DNA of 44,659 bases from Magnetococcales bacterium (GCA_015228935.1 JADGCO010000012.1:1-44659), one strand, 5' to 3'. Positions 1-8,397 are shown, counted from the first letter of the stretch. Notes: a model not told the origin generated them from the letters alone. Numbers and translations are program-made.

Positions 1-308
1 GGTTTACCAAGCACAATGGCCCAATAGCATTTTTCCACCAGACCCGCCGCAAACAATTTACCCAGACGCCGCAAAGCCTGCCGGTGCCGCCCAAAGACCA
101 GACAGCCACTGGTCAGTCGGTCAAGCCGATGGGCCAATTCCGGCAATCGTCGCGGATCAGAGCCAAGTTTTTCACGACAGGCCCCGATATGCAGACCATT
201 TCCCGGTCCGCCATGTACGGCAATACCAGCCGGCTTGTCCAGGACCAGCAGCCAAGCATCCTGATACAGAACCCGCTTCAGCATCTGTGCAGGCAGAGAA
301 TCATTCAT
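1..308 (-). CDS. RluA-family pseudouridine synthase, partial (3' end off the window)
   Basis: The reverse strand encodes about 102 residues starting MNDSLPAQMLKR and running off the left edge. It contains LLVLDKPAGIAVHGG and the signature HRLDRLTSG, whose Asp is the catalytic residue of RluA/RluC/TruC enzymes, which isomerise uridine to pseudouridine in rRNA or tRNA. The N-terminus starts directly at the catalytic domain, so the S4 RNA-binding domain of RluC/RluD is absent and a short RluA/TruC-like form is likely. The start is the ATG inside an ATGA overlap (305-308) with the upstream gene's stop, and no clear ribosome binding site precedes it, which implies translational coupling. Which base it modifies cannot be told from the fragment. 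Confidence 0.85.
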   Translation of the reverse strand, partial: MNDSLPAQMLKRVLYQDAWLLVLDKPAGIAVHGGPGNGLHIGACREKLGSDPRRLPELAHRLDRLTSGCLVFGRHRQALRRLGKLFAAGLVEKCYWAIVLGK

Positions 309-820
309 CCAGCAGAAAGCAATCCGCGGGGAGGAACGGAGAAACCGAGCCGTTCCAGCTCTTCAGCCAGATGACATGCCAGTCGCTCAGTCTGGGGAGC
401 GACCTCGCCGGACAGCTCCAGGCCCATGGCCAGTTCAGTGGGTTCGATTCCGTAGAGGGTCATGGTTTCAGGCCGTTTTTCGGTGATGCAAGGCTGTGAC
501 AGAATGCTGGGCAAACCATCCGGGTTGAGGGCATTTTGATGGTTGATGAAGTCAGGAATCTCCCTGCCAACCAGTTTCAGGAGACTGCCCGGCTCAGCAC
601 CGGCATTGAAGGCATTGACCAGGATGACATGTTTGGCCTGGGAAATGGCTCCGTCCAGATCCTGTTCCATGGAAGCTCCGTCGCTGATCTGCACGCCGGG
701 AGGAATCTGAAAATTGCGTTGCAGAATTTCCACCGTGCGCACGCCTGCGCCAGCGTCGCCCTGGTTGACATTACCGATTCCCAAAACCAGGACTTGAATT
801 GACGACTCCTTTTGCAGCAT
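305..820 (-). CDS. Hydrogenase-maturation-protease-like protein (M52/HyaD-HupD family), probably catalytically altered
   Basis: 171 residues from the ATG at 820, chosen because GGAAAGGAG lies 8 nt upstream; an in-frame ATG at 937 lacks a site and reads through direct repeats. The fold signature of the nickel-dependent peptidase that trims the large subunit of [NiFe] hydrogenase is clear: VLVLGIGN at residues 10-17, GDAGAGVR, EPGSLLKL and HQ at 94-95. In E. coli HybD the nickel ligands are Glu16, Asp62 and His93. Here the matching positions are Ala23, Asn69 and His94, so two of three ligands are lost. No hydrogenase structural gene is nearby. It is coupled to the downstream pseudouridine synthase through ATGA. 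It may be a non-proteolytic paralogue. Confidence 0.75.
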   Translation of the reverse strand: MLQKESSIQVLVLGIGNVNQGDAGAGVRTVEILQRNFQIPPGVQISDGASMEQDLDGAISQAKHVILVNAFNAGAEPGSLLKLVGREIPDFINHQNALNPDGLPSILSQPCITEKRPETMTLYGIEPTELAMGLELSGEVAPQTERLACHLAEELERLGFSVPPRGLLSAG

Positions 821-1294
821 CTGGACTTCTCCTTTCCTGGCCTGCCGTCGATTCCAGGTTTCGTTCATGTCCTGATCTGTTGTTGATTCCAGGTTTCGTT
901 CATGTCCTGACCCCTTGTCGATTCCAGGTTCTCTCACACACGTCCCCTTGGTGTGGTAACGGTTTATAGCAAAAAGTTCTCGTATGTGACATTTTTTACC
1001 ATTTCGTTACATTAAAGATGTGGATTGACTGGATTTGCGGATATGATCCGAATGAATTCCGGGTATTTATTTCCGGAAGTGGATTTCCAGACGACTGGCA
1101 GCAGTCTGGAAATGGGAAATAGAGTGGTCAGGAAGATTTTTTCCATGACGTTGCACGCCGGCTTGTGGCAAATTTACACGTTGAGATTGAGATTGGGGGC
1201 ATTTGCCTGCTCAGGAATGCTTTCGGGAACAAGCCTGATAAAATTGTGATAACGGATGCGGGGCATTGCCCGCGAAGAGGAGGATGCAACCCTC
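821..1294. other. Divergent intergenic region
   Basis: This space separates the leftward M52-like gene from the rightward kinase gene, so it should hold both promoters. Apart from the 35-bp repeats there is an AT-rich stretch around 960-1020 and a short inverted repeat, ccagac/gtctgg, near 1088-1110. No convincing coding sequence or textbook promoter was seen. Confidence 0.5.
850..930. repeat. 35-bp-period direct repeats upstream of the M52-like gene
   Basis: A 26-bp sequence beginning gattccaggtttcg occurs identically at 850-875 and 885-910, with an 11-bp partial third copy at 920-930. The spacing is a regular 35 bp. The array lies just upstream of the preferred start of the M52-like gene, so it could be a protein-binding array or simple tandem duplication. 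Confidence 0.8.
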
Positions 1295-4200
1295 ATGAAA
1301 CCTGATCCCAAAGCGGTTGATTCGGAGGAGTCGGAGGCGACCCAACTCAGCCCTGCGCTCCGGCCTGGCACTTTGCCTGGTCCGGTTGCCGACGGCGAGG
1401 AAGATGCGGGTGCGACCCAAATCAGTCCGGCACCTGGTCGGGTTGCGGATGATGCGGAGGATGCAGGGGCGACCCAAATCAGTCCGGCACTTGGTCGGGT
1501 TGCGGAGGATGCGGAGGATGCGGGTGCGACCCAAATCAGTCCGGCACTTGGTCGGGTTGCGGAGGATGATGAGGATGATGGGGGAGCAACCCGGATCACC
1601 CCTGCGTCCGGTCTGGCTGCCATGGAGGAGGATGGTGCCACAGTGCGGGCCGTGCCTCAGGAAGAAGACAACGACGGTGCAACTGTCCAGGCCGTATCCG
1701 GTATTGGGGGAGCAACCCGCACCTCGGTTTCCGCGACGGGTGGCGTTGATTATCGCAGTTCGAGCCGCACGGGTTCCACCACCGATGACACGAACCGGAG
1801 TGATCAGAAATCCCAGGCACCCGTCATACCGGAAAATGGCGATGCCTTGCCGGTCGGCCACATGCTCATGTGGTACAAGATCGAAAAGGTTCTGGGGCAG
1901 GGTGGTTTCGGTCTGACCTACAAGGCACATGATACCCGTCTGGACAATTATGTCGCCGTCAAGGAATTTTTGCCGACCCAGTTGGCCGTGCGCCGGTCGG
2001 ATAAAACGATTCAACCCAAATCGCCGCAGCACGAAGAGCTGTTCGTCAAAGGTCGCAACCGGTTCTTGGATGAAGCCCGTACCCTGGCCAAATTCAAACA
2101 TCCCAGTCTCGTGCGTGTGGCCACCTTTTTCGAAGAAAACAATACCGCCTACATGGCCATGGAGTATGAAGACGGCCAATCCCTGTCGGCGGTATTGAAA
2201 GAAAAGAAAATTCTGGAAGAAAAAGAGCTGTTGACCGTGGTCATTCCCCTGCTCAAGGGACTGAATGTCCTGCACGAAGCCAACATCATCCATCGGGATA
2301 TCAAGCCGGACAATATTTTTATTCGCCACAAGGATGGTTCGCCGGTGCTGCTCGATTTTGGTTCGGCCCGGAAAACCGAAGAAGGGGGGGGAGGCGGGCA
2401 CATGACGGCCATGCTGACGCCCAATTATGCCCCCATGGAACAATATTTCGAAGATGCCAGCCGTCAGGGTCCATGGACCGACATTTACGCGATGGGTGCC
2501 GTGATGTATCGCTCCATCAGCGGGCGCAAGCCTGTCGGGGCACCTCAGCGCAGCAGCGCCATCATGCGCAATCAACCGGATCCGCTTGTTGCCGCAGTGG
2601 AAGTTGGCAAGGGACGTTATTCGGAATCGTTGCTCGAAGCCATCGATCTGGCCCTCAAGGTGGTAGAAACGGATCGTCCCAAATCGATCCAGTCATGGCT
2701 GGCCACGGTCAAAGTGAGTCAGGCGGAAGGGGATGAACAGAGTGCTGCGGAACTCCTGGGATTCGATCTGGCCAAAATGCCGACCAAAACCAGGGCCATT
2801 TTTGGTCTCCTGGCGGGTATTGTGTTGCTGGGGGCTGGATCCACATTCTGGGCTTTGACGCGCGAAAGTGGCCCCCGGATCATCTCCGCCCAGGAAGAAC
2901 TGGCCACCAAGGTGGAACAGGCACGTTCCTCAGCGATGGCCGGAAATGCCGAGGCCATGTTCCAGTTGGCAAAAATGTACGAAGAAGGGGCCGGTGTTCC
3001 AAAAAATCCGTCCATCAGCATGGATTGGCTGCGCAAATCGGCTGACAAAGGCTGGGCAGATGCCCAATATATGCTGGGCAATGCCTATTTTTCGGGTACC
3101 GGTGTGCCCAAGGATGTCAAGGAGGCTGTTGCCTGGATTGAAAAGTCGGCACGATCCGGTTCTGTATCAGGTCAGTATCAGTATGCCCAGTTTCTTCGGA
3201 AAGGCATTGGAACAACCGCCAATCCCCAGGAAGCCAAGGTCTGGTTCCAAAAAGCGGCCGAAGGGGGACAGCCCCAGGCGCAATATGAAGTGGCCCTTGA
3301 TACGATCTCCCGCAAGGGAACTCCCGAGGATGAACGCAAGGCCTTTATTCTGTTTCTCAAGGCTGCAGATCAAGGTATTGGAGAAGCCCAGCTTCAGACG
3401 GCTATCCTGTTTGAGACGGGTCGTGGAACCCAGGCTGATCAGGGAAAGGCCAACCAGTATTATCGGAAAGCGGCGGCTCTTGGCAGCATGGATGCGCAGA
3501 TTCGTCTGGCCAATCGGTTGTGGGATGGTGTGGGCAGCGAACGCAACATGAACGATGCTGCCCAATTCTTCCTGGAAGCAGCCCACAAGGGAGATGTGGA
3601 GTCCCAAGCGCGCATCGCCGAAATTTATGCACTCGGTCAGGGGTTGCCTGTTGACCATATCCAGTCCATGAACTGGTTCACCAAGGCTGCCGAAGGAGGG
3701 TCTGTGCGGGCCCAATATCTCCTCGGTGAAAAATATCTGAAGGGTGACGGCGTGTCACCCGACCCGGAAACCGCCGCCAAATGGTATTACCTGGCCGCAC
3801 AGAAAGGCCATGTCCAGGCACAAACCCGGTATGCCATGCAGAAAAAAATGGGTATGGGCGTTTCGCGTGATCTGCCCGAAGCCATTGTCTGGTTTACCAG
3901 ATCTGCCGAAAAAGAGGATGCCCAGTCCCAGAACCAACTGGGCACCATGTATGAAAAAGGCGAGGGGACCCCGGTCAATCTGGCCAAGGCTGTCCATTGG
4001 TATCAAAAAGCCGCCGAACACGGCTTGGCATCTGCGCAAACCAGTCTGGGTTGGATGTACGAAGAGGGGCGTGGGGTCGAGAAAAATTTGACCACAGCCG
4101 CCAAATGGTATCTGAAGGCTGCCATGCAGGGGGAAGTTCGTGCCCAGAACAGTCTGGGTTGGATGTACGAGGAGGGCCGTGGGGTTCCGAAGGATGTTGT

Positions 4201-4390
4201 CAAATCGTTTGCCTGGTACAGTCTGGCCTCTCTCAAGGATGACAAAGATGCCCTGCGCAATCTGGAGATGGTCGGCAAAACCTTGAATCAGGAACAGCGC
4301 CTCAAAGGTCGGGAACTGGCCCGCGAGTGGTTGAAGGCGCAGCAAACACCCAATGCCGCAGACAAGGAAAAGGGAACACCCGGACCGTGA
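1295..4390 (+). CDS. Transmembrane Hanks-type Ser/Thr protein kinase with periplasmic Sel1 repeats
   Basis: 1031 residues from the ATG at 1295, which has AGGAGG 11 nt upstream; an ATG at 1256 has none. Residues 1-185 are an acidic, low-complexity tail with about eight GAT-type motifs (ATQISPA, ATRITPA, ATVRAVP). The kinase domain spans about 194-460: Gly loop GQGGFG, VAVK lysine, catalytic HRDIKPDN (Asp335) and DFG Asp354, so it looks active. One membrane helix lies at about 501-521. The rest is roughly a dozen Sel1-type TPR repeats (AxxxLGxMYExGxGVxKD) of about 36 residues, predicted to be periplasmic and likely to sense or bind envelope proteins. The gene stands alone and converges on the pilus-like pair. 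The threonine motifs may be autophosphorylated docking sites; that is inference. Confidence 0.93.
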   Translation: MKPDPKAVDSEESEATQLSPALRPGTLPGPVADGEEDAGATQISPAPGRVADDAEDAGATQISPALGRVAEDAEDAGATQISPALGRVAEDDEDDGGATRITPASGLAAMEEDGATVRAVPQEEDNDGATVQAVSGIGGATRTSVSATGGVDYRSSSRTGSTTDDTNRSDQKSQAPVIPENGDALPVGHMLMWYKIEKVLGQGGFGLTYKAHDTRLDNYVAVKEFLPTQLAVRRSDKTIQPKSPQHEELFVKGRNRFLDEARTLAKFKHPSLVRVATFFEENNTAYMAMEYEDGQSLSAVLKEKKILEEKELLTVVIPLLKGLNVLHEANIIHRDIKPDNIFIRHKDGSPVLLDFGSARKTEEGGGGGHMTAMLTPNYAPMEQYFEDASRQGPWTDIYAMGAVMYRSISGRKPVGAPQRSSAIMRNQPDPLVAAVEVGKGRYSESLLEAIDLALKVVETDRPKSIQSWLATVKVSQAEGDEQSAAELLGFDLAKMPTKTRAIFGLLAGIVLLGAGSTFWALTRESGPRIISAQEELATKVEQARSSAMAGNAEAMFQLAKMYEEGAGVPKNPSISMDWLRKSADKGWADAQYMLGNAYFSGTGVPKDVKEAVAWIEKSARSGSVSGQYQYAQFLRKGIGTTANPQEAKVWFQKAAEGGQPQAQYEVALDTISRKGTPEDERKAFILFLKAADQGIGEAQLQTAILFETGRGTQADQGKANQYYRKAAALGSMDAQIRLANRLWDGVGSERNMNDAAQFFLEAAHKGDVESQARIAEIYALGQGLPVDHIQSMNWFTKAAEGGSVRAQYLLGEKYLKGDGVSPDPETAAKWYYLAAQKGHVQAQTRYAMQKKMGMGVSRDLPEAIVWFTRSAEKEDAQSQNQLGTMYEKGEGTPVNLAKAVHWYQKAAEHGLASAQTSLGWMYEEGRGVEKNLTTAAKWYLKAAMQGEVRAQNSLGWMYEEGRGVPKDVVKSFAWYSLASLKDDKDALRNLEMVGKTLNQEQRLKGRELAREWLKAQQTPNAADKEKGTPGP
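1403..1573 (+). repeat. 57-bp in-frame tandem repeat in the kinase tail (3 copies)
   Basis: Three near-identical 57-bp units (1403-1459, 1460-1516, 1517-1573) encode 19 residues each, of the form DAGATQISPALGRVAEDAE. More diverged GAT motifs flank them on both sides. Confidence 0.85.
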
Positions 4391-4517
4391 GAATTTGCCG
4401 TTCTCGGTCAGCCGTTGTTCCCTTGTTTGACTGATTCGGTTGATTCAGACGTTGCAACCTTTTTCCGGGAGCTGCGCGACATCTCTCCAGGTGTTGCGAC
4501 CCCTCTTCTGCGCGTGA

Positions 4518-5216
4518 TTATTGGCCTTGCAGGGCTTTCATCATGTCGCTGTACCCTTTGAGGGCCTGGACGCCTTCTTCGATGGAGCTGACCTTGTCCT
4601 TGGCTGCCGGTGGGGCTTGATGCGGGGCTGCGGCCACGGGGGGTGCCGCCGCTACCTGAGTCGGTTGGACGGGGGCTTTTTTGGCGACGGCGACCGGGTT
4701 ATGTACGTCAAGCCATTGACGAACATCACGTCCGGCAATCAAAACCTTGTCCTGGCGAATGGTCCGGATTTTGGCACCAGTATCGCCAAAATCGTCACCT
4801 TCCCGATACAGGCGTCCATCAATGACGGCAAAGCGATTTTCACCGGCAACATAGGCCATGGAGATGATTCTTGCCTGATAATCTTCTTTGGCTTGGCTCA
4901 GGATGCGTTCGGATTGTTCCAGTGCCTGCGAGGAAAACCCGACCATTTGCATGTTGATGTCACCGGTTACGGCCTGCTTTGGATTGTGCAACTGGTTGAG
5001 TCTGGGGTGCAACTGGCTGATTTTGGATCGCATGACTGCATCAATGGGCGGAATTTTTGGTTTTTCCCTGTTGATTTCATCCGAGATGGATGCAATTTTT
5101 GACTCTTGATTGGCCTCTACTCCGTACACGAATTCATACCCGTGATACAGACCGACCCCGAAAAATGAGACCACGAGAATCACGACTGAAACCAGGCCGA
5201 TTGAATTTTTTTTCAT
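4518..5216 (-). CDS. Membrane-anchored GspB/MshK/PilP-like pilus or secretion accessory protein
   Basis: 232 residues. An N-terminal membrane anchor (about residues 6-26) is followed by a charged coiled-coil-prone region. A compact beta-rich domain follows at about 127-170, reading FAVIDGRLYREGDDF then a hydrophobic strand, which resembles the C-terminal domains of GspB, MshK and PilP that sit in the periplasm between inner-membrane assembly platform and secretin. An Ala/Pro-rich tail and a short amphipathic helix end the protein. It lies 82 nt downstream of a second small membrane protein and next to two prepilin genes, which supports a role in pilus or pseudopilus assembly. The family match is weak and the call rests on architecture and context. 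Confidence 0.5.
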   Translation of the reverse strand: MKKNSIGLVSVVILVVSFFGVGLYHGYEFVYGVEANQESKIASISDEINREKPKIPPIDAVMRSKISQLHPRLNQLHNPKQAVTGDINMQMVGFSSQALEQSERILSQAKEDYQARIISMAYVAGENRFAVIDGRLYREGDDFGDTGAKIRTIRQDKVLIAGRDVRQWLDVHNPVAVAKKAPVQPTQVAAAPPVAAAPHQAPPAAKDKVSSIEEGVQALKGYSDMMKALQGQ

Positions 5217-5298
5217 AAATTGTGCCCACCTGAGGCTTTGTTTGTTAAGGGTGTGACAATCCGGGAAGTTTTGTGATTTTTCTCAGGTTTCCGGGATT

Positions 5299-5802
5299 TT
5301 ATTGACGTTTTTTCGCAACCAGATATTCTCCTTTGATATTCAGAATCACTTTGCTGCCAAAGGCATCCTTTTTTTCTGACATGGTCGGAGATTCCAGTTT
5401 GGCCTTCGCAAGATATTCAGGAGAGGTCTCAGTGATTATTTCAATGTGTTCCGGGCTGAAATAATAATCTCCTCCGTGCATGATGTTGGCGATGATCAAA
5501 CGGAAATCGTTTGCCTGCAACATTTTTGTGATGTTTTCTATCTTGAAGGAGAACCAGTCGTTTTCCGACGTTTGTCTGTTTTTGGCTTCGCTGATAAAGT
5601 TGCCAACTTCTTTGGAGAAGGCGTTGAAGGTTTTGACCTGGTTTTGAATTGTTTCCATGGATGCCCTGTATTCCTGAGCAGCTTTCATTTTATTATTGGC
5701 CAGGACGAGTTCATTGTACGATCCGAACGCCAGATTGAAGCTGTGAGGCAGGGCAACGGCTCCTAGAACGGATAGCAAGAGCAGGATAATTCGATTGACC
5801 AT
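5299..5802 (-). CDS. Small bitopic membrane protein, possibly PilO/MshJ-like
   Basis: 167 residues with GGAG 9 nt before the ATG at 5802. One N-terminal membrane helix (about residues 4-22) is followed by a helical, charged region (about 30-80) and a C-terminal alpha/beta part ending in the strand SKVILNIKGEYLV. That layout (short cytoplasmic tip, TM, coiled coil, small periplasmic domain) is that of PilN/PilO/MshJ assembly proteins. It precedes the GspB/MshK-like gene on the same strand, so the two probably form one transcript. I do not recognise the sequence family with certainty. Confidence 0.45.
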   Translation of the reverse strand: MVNRIILLLLSVLGAVALPHSFNLAFGSYNELVLANNKMKAAQEYRASMETIQNQVKTFNAFSKEVGNFISEAKNRQTSENDWFSFKIENITKMLQANDFRLIIANIMHGGDYYFSPEHIEIITETSPEYLAKAKLESPTMSEKKDAFGSKVILNIKGEYLVAKKRQ

Positions 5803-6358
5803 TCCTATTTACTCCAGAGTGCAGGTTTTCAAGTCGAGCCAAGCCAATCCAGGTCGGACTTTCTTTAATGTACGCGATTGCAGGTGGTTTTTTCCAGGAA
5901 AATATTATCGATATGCTGGTTGCTGCATGGGTGGCAGGCACGGCTTGTATCGGGGTGGTGATTCCATGTTCGGGCTTCCGGGTATCCAGGGTTTGCATGA
6001 AAAATCGCCGGGTGGCGCTGATGAACAGAATGCGGGGGGTGTCAAGCATGTTTGATACCAAAACAGGAACACTGATTTGTCGAGCAGACGCTGTGGTATG
6101 TCGAACCGAACTGGTGTGAATTATTTTGGTATATAATTTGCTTGACTTGCCCTGTTCCCTGCGTTTATCGCTGGCTTGTCCGGTCCGCATCATTCGGGCC
6201 GAAAATTTAATGATATGGGCAAATATGGTCTTGCAAATGAACCCAAATGGGTTAAGATAACCAAACGGGAAATTTTGTTTGAGTTTTTTCGGTTTTGAGC
6301 CAGGAATATCCTGGTCCCGGTTCGTCCAGATCTTGAGCAATTCATCAGAAGAGGAGAG
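5803..6358. other. Divergent intergenic region with prepilin promoter
   Basis: 555 bp between the leftward membrane-protein pair and the first prepilin gene. A perfect TATAAT occurs at 6132-6137 without a good -35 hexamer 16-18 bp upstream. The last ~80 bp resemble the leader of the second prepilin gene (shared tggtcccgg, gtcca, tcttga and a GAGGAG-type site). No GG-N10-GC sigma-54 site was found. No credible gene was seen here. Confidence 0.45.
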
Positions 6359-7033
6359 ATGGCTAACATGTTGAACAATAATAGAAACCAAAAAGAACAG
6401 GGCTTCTCCATGGTGGAGTTGGCCATCGTTCTGGCGATCATCGCCCTGATCGTCGGTGCCGTAGCCGTCGGCAAAGACCTCCAGCGCAACGCAGAGTACA
6501 GAAAGATTGCCAACAAGTTTATCGGCCAGTGGGCACAGGCCTACAATCAGTACTATGAGCGGACCGGCGTCGTCATCGGTGACAGCTTCGATACCCCGAC
6601 GGGTAAAGTGAAACAGGCTGATACAACGTTCATGGGTGGGTCAACTCTGTCAAATGAAATGATCCGCTTCGGTATCCGTCTGCCCCAGGGGCAAGGTCGT
6701 GGAACTGGCGAAACATCCTCTGCCAGAGCGACGGAATATCGCTATCTCGACCAGTCCGGTGTGCCTCACCTCCTGACACTCTCCTTCGTCTACAATGGTT
6801 CAGCCAACAGCGCTGATTACAACAACCTGGTCGGTAACCTCATGTACCTGACCAACGTGACGCCGAAACTGGGTTCCACCACCGATGCCCTGATCGACGG
6901 TGTCGTCGAATACAACGGTGGCTACTTCCGTGGCAGCGCAGACTGGTCCAGTCAGAAGTCTGCCACGACGACCTACTCCTCCGAAGAAAGTGCCGAGCAA
7001 GATCTGACAGCAATCTGGAAAATGAACCAGTAA
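6359..7033 (+). CDS. Type IV prepilin-like protein, copy 1
   Basis: 224 residues. The leader (about 15 residues, ending KEQG) meets the prepilin peptidase motif G|FSMVE, with the usual Glu at mature position 5, followed by a hydrophobic helix LAIVLAIIALIVGAVAVG. The processed protein would be inserted in the inner membrane and built into a pilus or pseudopilus. The globular part (about residues 45-224) contains QAYNQYYERTG, typical after the helix, then no domain I can name; it has no cysteine pair. It differs from copy 2 (7588-8253) at roughly a dozen positions outside the leader. GAGG lies a few bases before the ATG; an ATG at 6368 is the alternative start. Confidence 0.9.
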   Translation: MANMLNNNRNQKEQGFSMVELAIVLAIIALIVGAVAVGKDLQRNAEYRKIANKFIGQWAQAYNQYYERTGVVIGDSFDTPTGKVKQADTTFMGGSTLSNEMIRFGIRLPQGQGRGTGETSSARATEYRYLDQSGVPHLLTLSFVYNGSANSADYNNLVGNLMYLTNVTPKLGSTTDALIDGVVEYNGGYFRGSADWSSQKSATTTYSSEESAEQDLTAIWKMNQ

Positions 7034-7047
7034 TTTGTGTTTACTGG
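7027..7047 (+). promoter_or_regulatory. Hairpin overlapping the stop codon of prepilin 1
   Basis: CCAGTAA (7027-7033) and TTACTGG (7041-7047) form a perfect 7-bp stem that contains the TAA stop. The same hairpin is preserved after prepilin 2. It may protect the mRNA 3' end. Confidence 0.55.
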
Positions 7048-7064
7048 AGGTTTGCTGGAAATGG

Positions 7065-7094
7065 AAACGGCCCTTGGTGGGCCGTTTCTTTTTT
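7065..7094 (+). terminator. Rho-independent terminator of prepilin 1
   Basis: AAACGGCCC/GGGCCGTTT stem with a short loop, followed by a T-rich run (tttctttttt). Confidence 0.9.
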
Positions 7095-7587
7095 GGTATT
7101 CCCTGTAGACACCAGGACAGGCGCATTTTTTGTATCAGTTTCTGTGATTTCAATATGTCATGAGCATTATGCCGGCAATTTCTAAAATTTAACATATTGA
7201 TTTTACAAATATAATAATTATATATCCGATTGCCCTGGTATGGACTCCAATTTTTGATGCATTCATGAATAGACCTGTGGTAGGATGTGAGAACAGGTCA
7301 CTAGACCTGCTTGTTTGGTGGATCTTGCTGTTACCGTTGACCAGTCGTTCGACATCCCGAAATGTGCGTACCTACTTGCAGGATGCCGGGGTTGACGCAA
7401 GGCCTTGGAAGCTTTCTCTGGGGCTTTTCAGAAAATCCAGAAATTTCATATGGAGTTTTGGCCACCAGGATGTGCGTGGGTCGTGTTGGCCATATTGAAA
7501 GTTCTGCCGGGGTTTTGTTTTTTTACTGGGAAGATTTCTGGTCCCGGGTGTCCATCGTCTTGATGAATCAAAGAGGAGGTTTGTTAG
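7095..7587. other. Gene-poor region between the two prepilin genes
   Basis: About 490 bp. The first part (7130-7240) is strongly AT-rich (tataataattatatatcc), which suits a promoter region. The last ~80 bp resemble the leader of prepilin 1. No protein-like reading frame was recognised. Confidence 0.45.
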
Positions 7588-8253
7588 ATGTCGAACAAAA
7601 TCAATAGCAAAAAAGAACAGGGCTTCTCCATGGTGGAGTTGGCCATCGTCCTGGCGATCATCGCCCTGATCGTCGGTGCCGTGGCCGTCGGCAAAGACCT
7701 CCAGCGCAACGCAGAGTACAGAAAGATTGCCAACAAGTTCATTGGCCAGTGGGCACAGGCCTACAATCAGTACTACGAGCGGACCGGCGTCGTCATTGGT
7801 GACAGCTTCGATACCCCGACGGGTAAAGTGAAACAGGCTGATACAACGTTCATGGGTGGGTCAACTCTGTCAAATGAAATGATCCGCTTCGGTATCCGTC
7901 TGCCCCAGGGGCAAGGTCGTGGAACTGGCGAAACATCCTCTGCCAGAGCGACGGAATATCGCTATCTCGACCAGTCCGGTGTGCCTCACCTCCTGACACT
8001 CTCCTTCGTCTACAATGGTTCAGCCAACAGCGCTGAATACAACAACCTGGTCGGTAACCTCATGTTCCTGACCAACGTGACGCCGAAGCTGGGTTCTACC
8101 ACCGATGCCCTGATCGACGGTGTCGTCGAATACAACGGTGGCTACTTCCGTGGCAGCAAAGACTGGTCCAGTCAGAAGTCAGCGGGTGCCACCCAAGCCT
8201 CCGAAGAAAGTGCCGAGGAAGATCTGACCGCAGTCTGGAAAATGAACCAGTAA
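7588..8253 (+). CDS. Type IV prepilin-like protein, copy 2
   Basis: 221 residues with a shorter leader (MSNKINSKKEQG) before the same G|FSMVE processing site and hydrophobic helix. From that site on it is almost identical to copy 1, including long stretches identical at the DNA level. Differences are conservative changes near the middle (Asp/Glu, Tyr/Phe) and a cluster close to the C-terminus (KDWSSQKSAGATQ against ADWSSQKSATTTY). Each copy has its own leader and terminator, so they can be expressed separately. Recent duplication or ongoing gene conversion explains the identity. GAGGAGG precedes the ATG at 7588. Confidence 0.9.
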   Translation: MSNKINSKKEQGFSMVELAIVLAIIALIVGAVAVGKDLQRNAEYRKIANKFIGQWAQAYNQYYERTGVVIGDSFDTPTGKVKQADTTFMGGSTLSNEMIRFGIRLPQGQGRGTGETSSARATEYRYLDQSGVPHLLTLSFVYNGSANSAEYNNLVGNLMFLTNVTPKLGSTTDALIDGVVEYNGGYFRGSKDWSSQKSAGATQASEESAEEDLTAVWKMNQ

Positions 8254-8267
8254 TTTGTTTTTACTGG
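8247..8267 (+). promoter_or_regulatory. Hairpin overlapping the stop codon of prepilin 2
   Basis: CCAGTAA/TTACTGG stem around the stop, as in copy 1. Confidence 0.55.
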
Positions 8268-8284
8268 AGGTTTGCTGGAAATGG

Positions 8285-8314
8285 AAACGGCCCTTCGAGG
8301 GCCGTTTCTTTTTT
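8285..8314 (+). terminator. Rho-independent terminator of prepilin 2
   Basis: AAACGGCCC/GGGCCGTTT stem plus T run. The loop differs from copy 1 (cttcgagg against cttggtgg) while the stem is conserved. Confidence 0.9.
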
Positions 8315-8397
8315 GGGGAGCATGGGGCTTCAATACCATGATTCGCCATCAAAAATATCAAAAAAACTCGTTGGCCTTTGACTCTGGGAGAGCAGCC

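Noticed and set aside
1211-2575. Reverse-strand frame opposite the kinase
   Set aside because: It is a shadow of the kinase and its repeat tail, with no ribosome site and no recognisable domain.
5931-5950. Sigma-54 promoter for prepilin genes
   Set aside because: tggcaggcacggcttgta lacks the fixed GG-N10-GC spacing.
5711-6391. 226-residue reverse frame across the prepilin upstream region
   Set aside because: It crosses the start of the PilO-like gene, has an atypical composition and no domain.
7265-7607. Small genes between the two prepilins
   Set aside because: The frames have no ribosome site, mixed composition and run into the second prepilin start.
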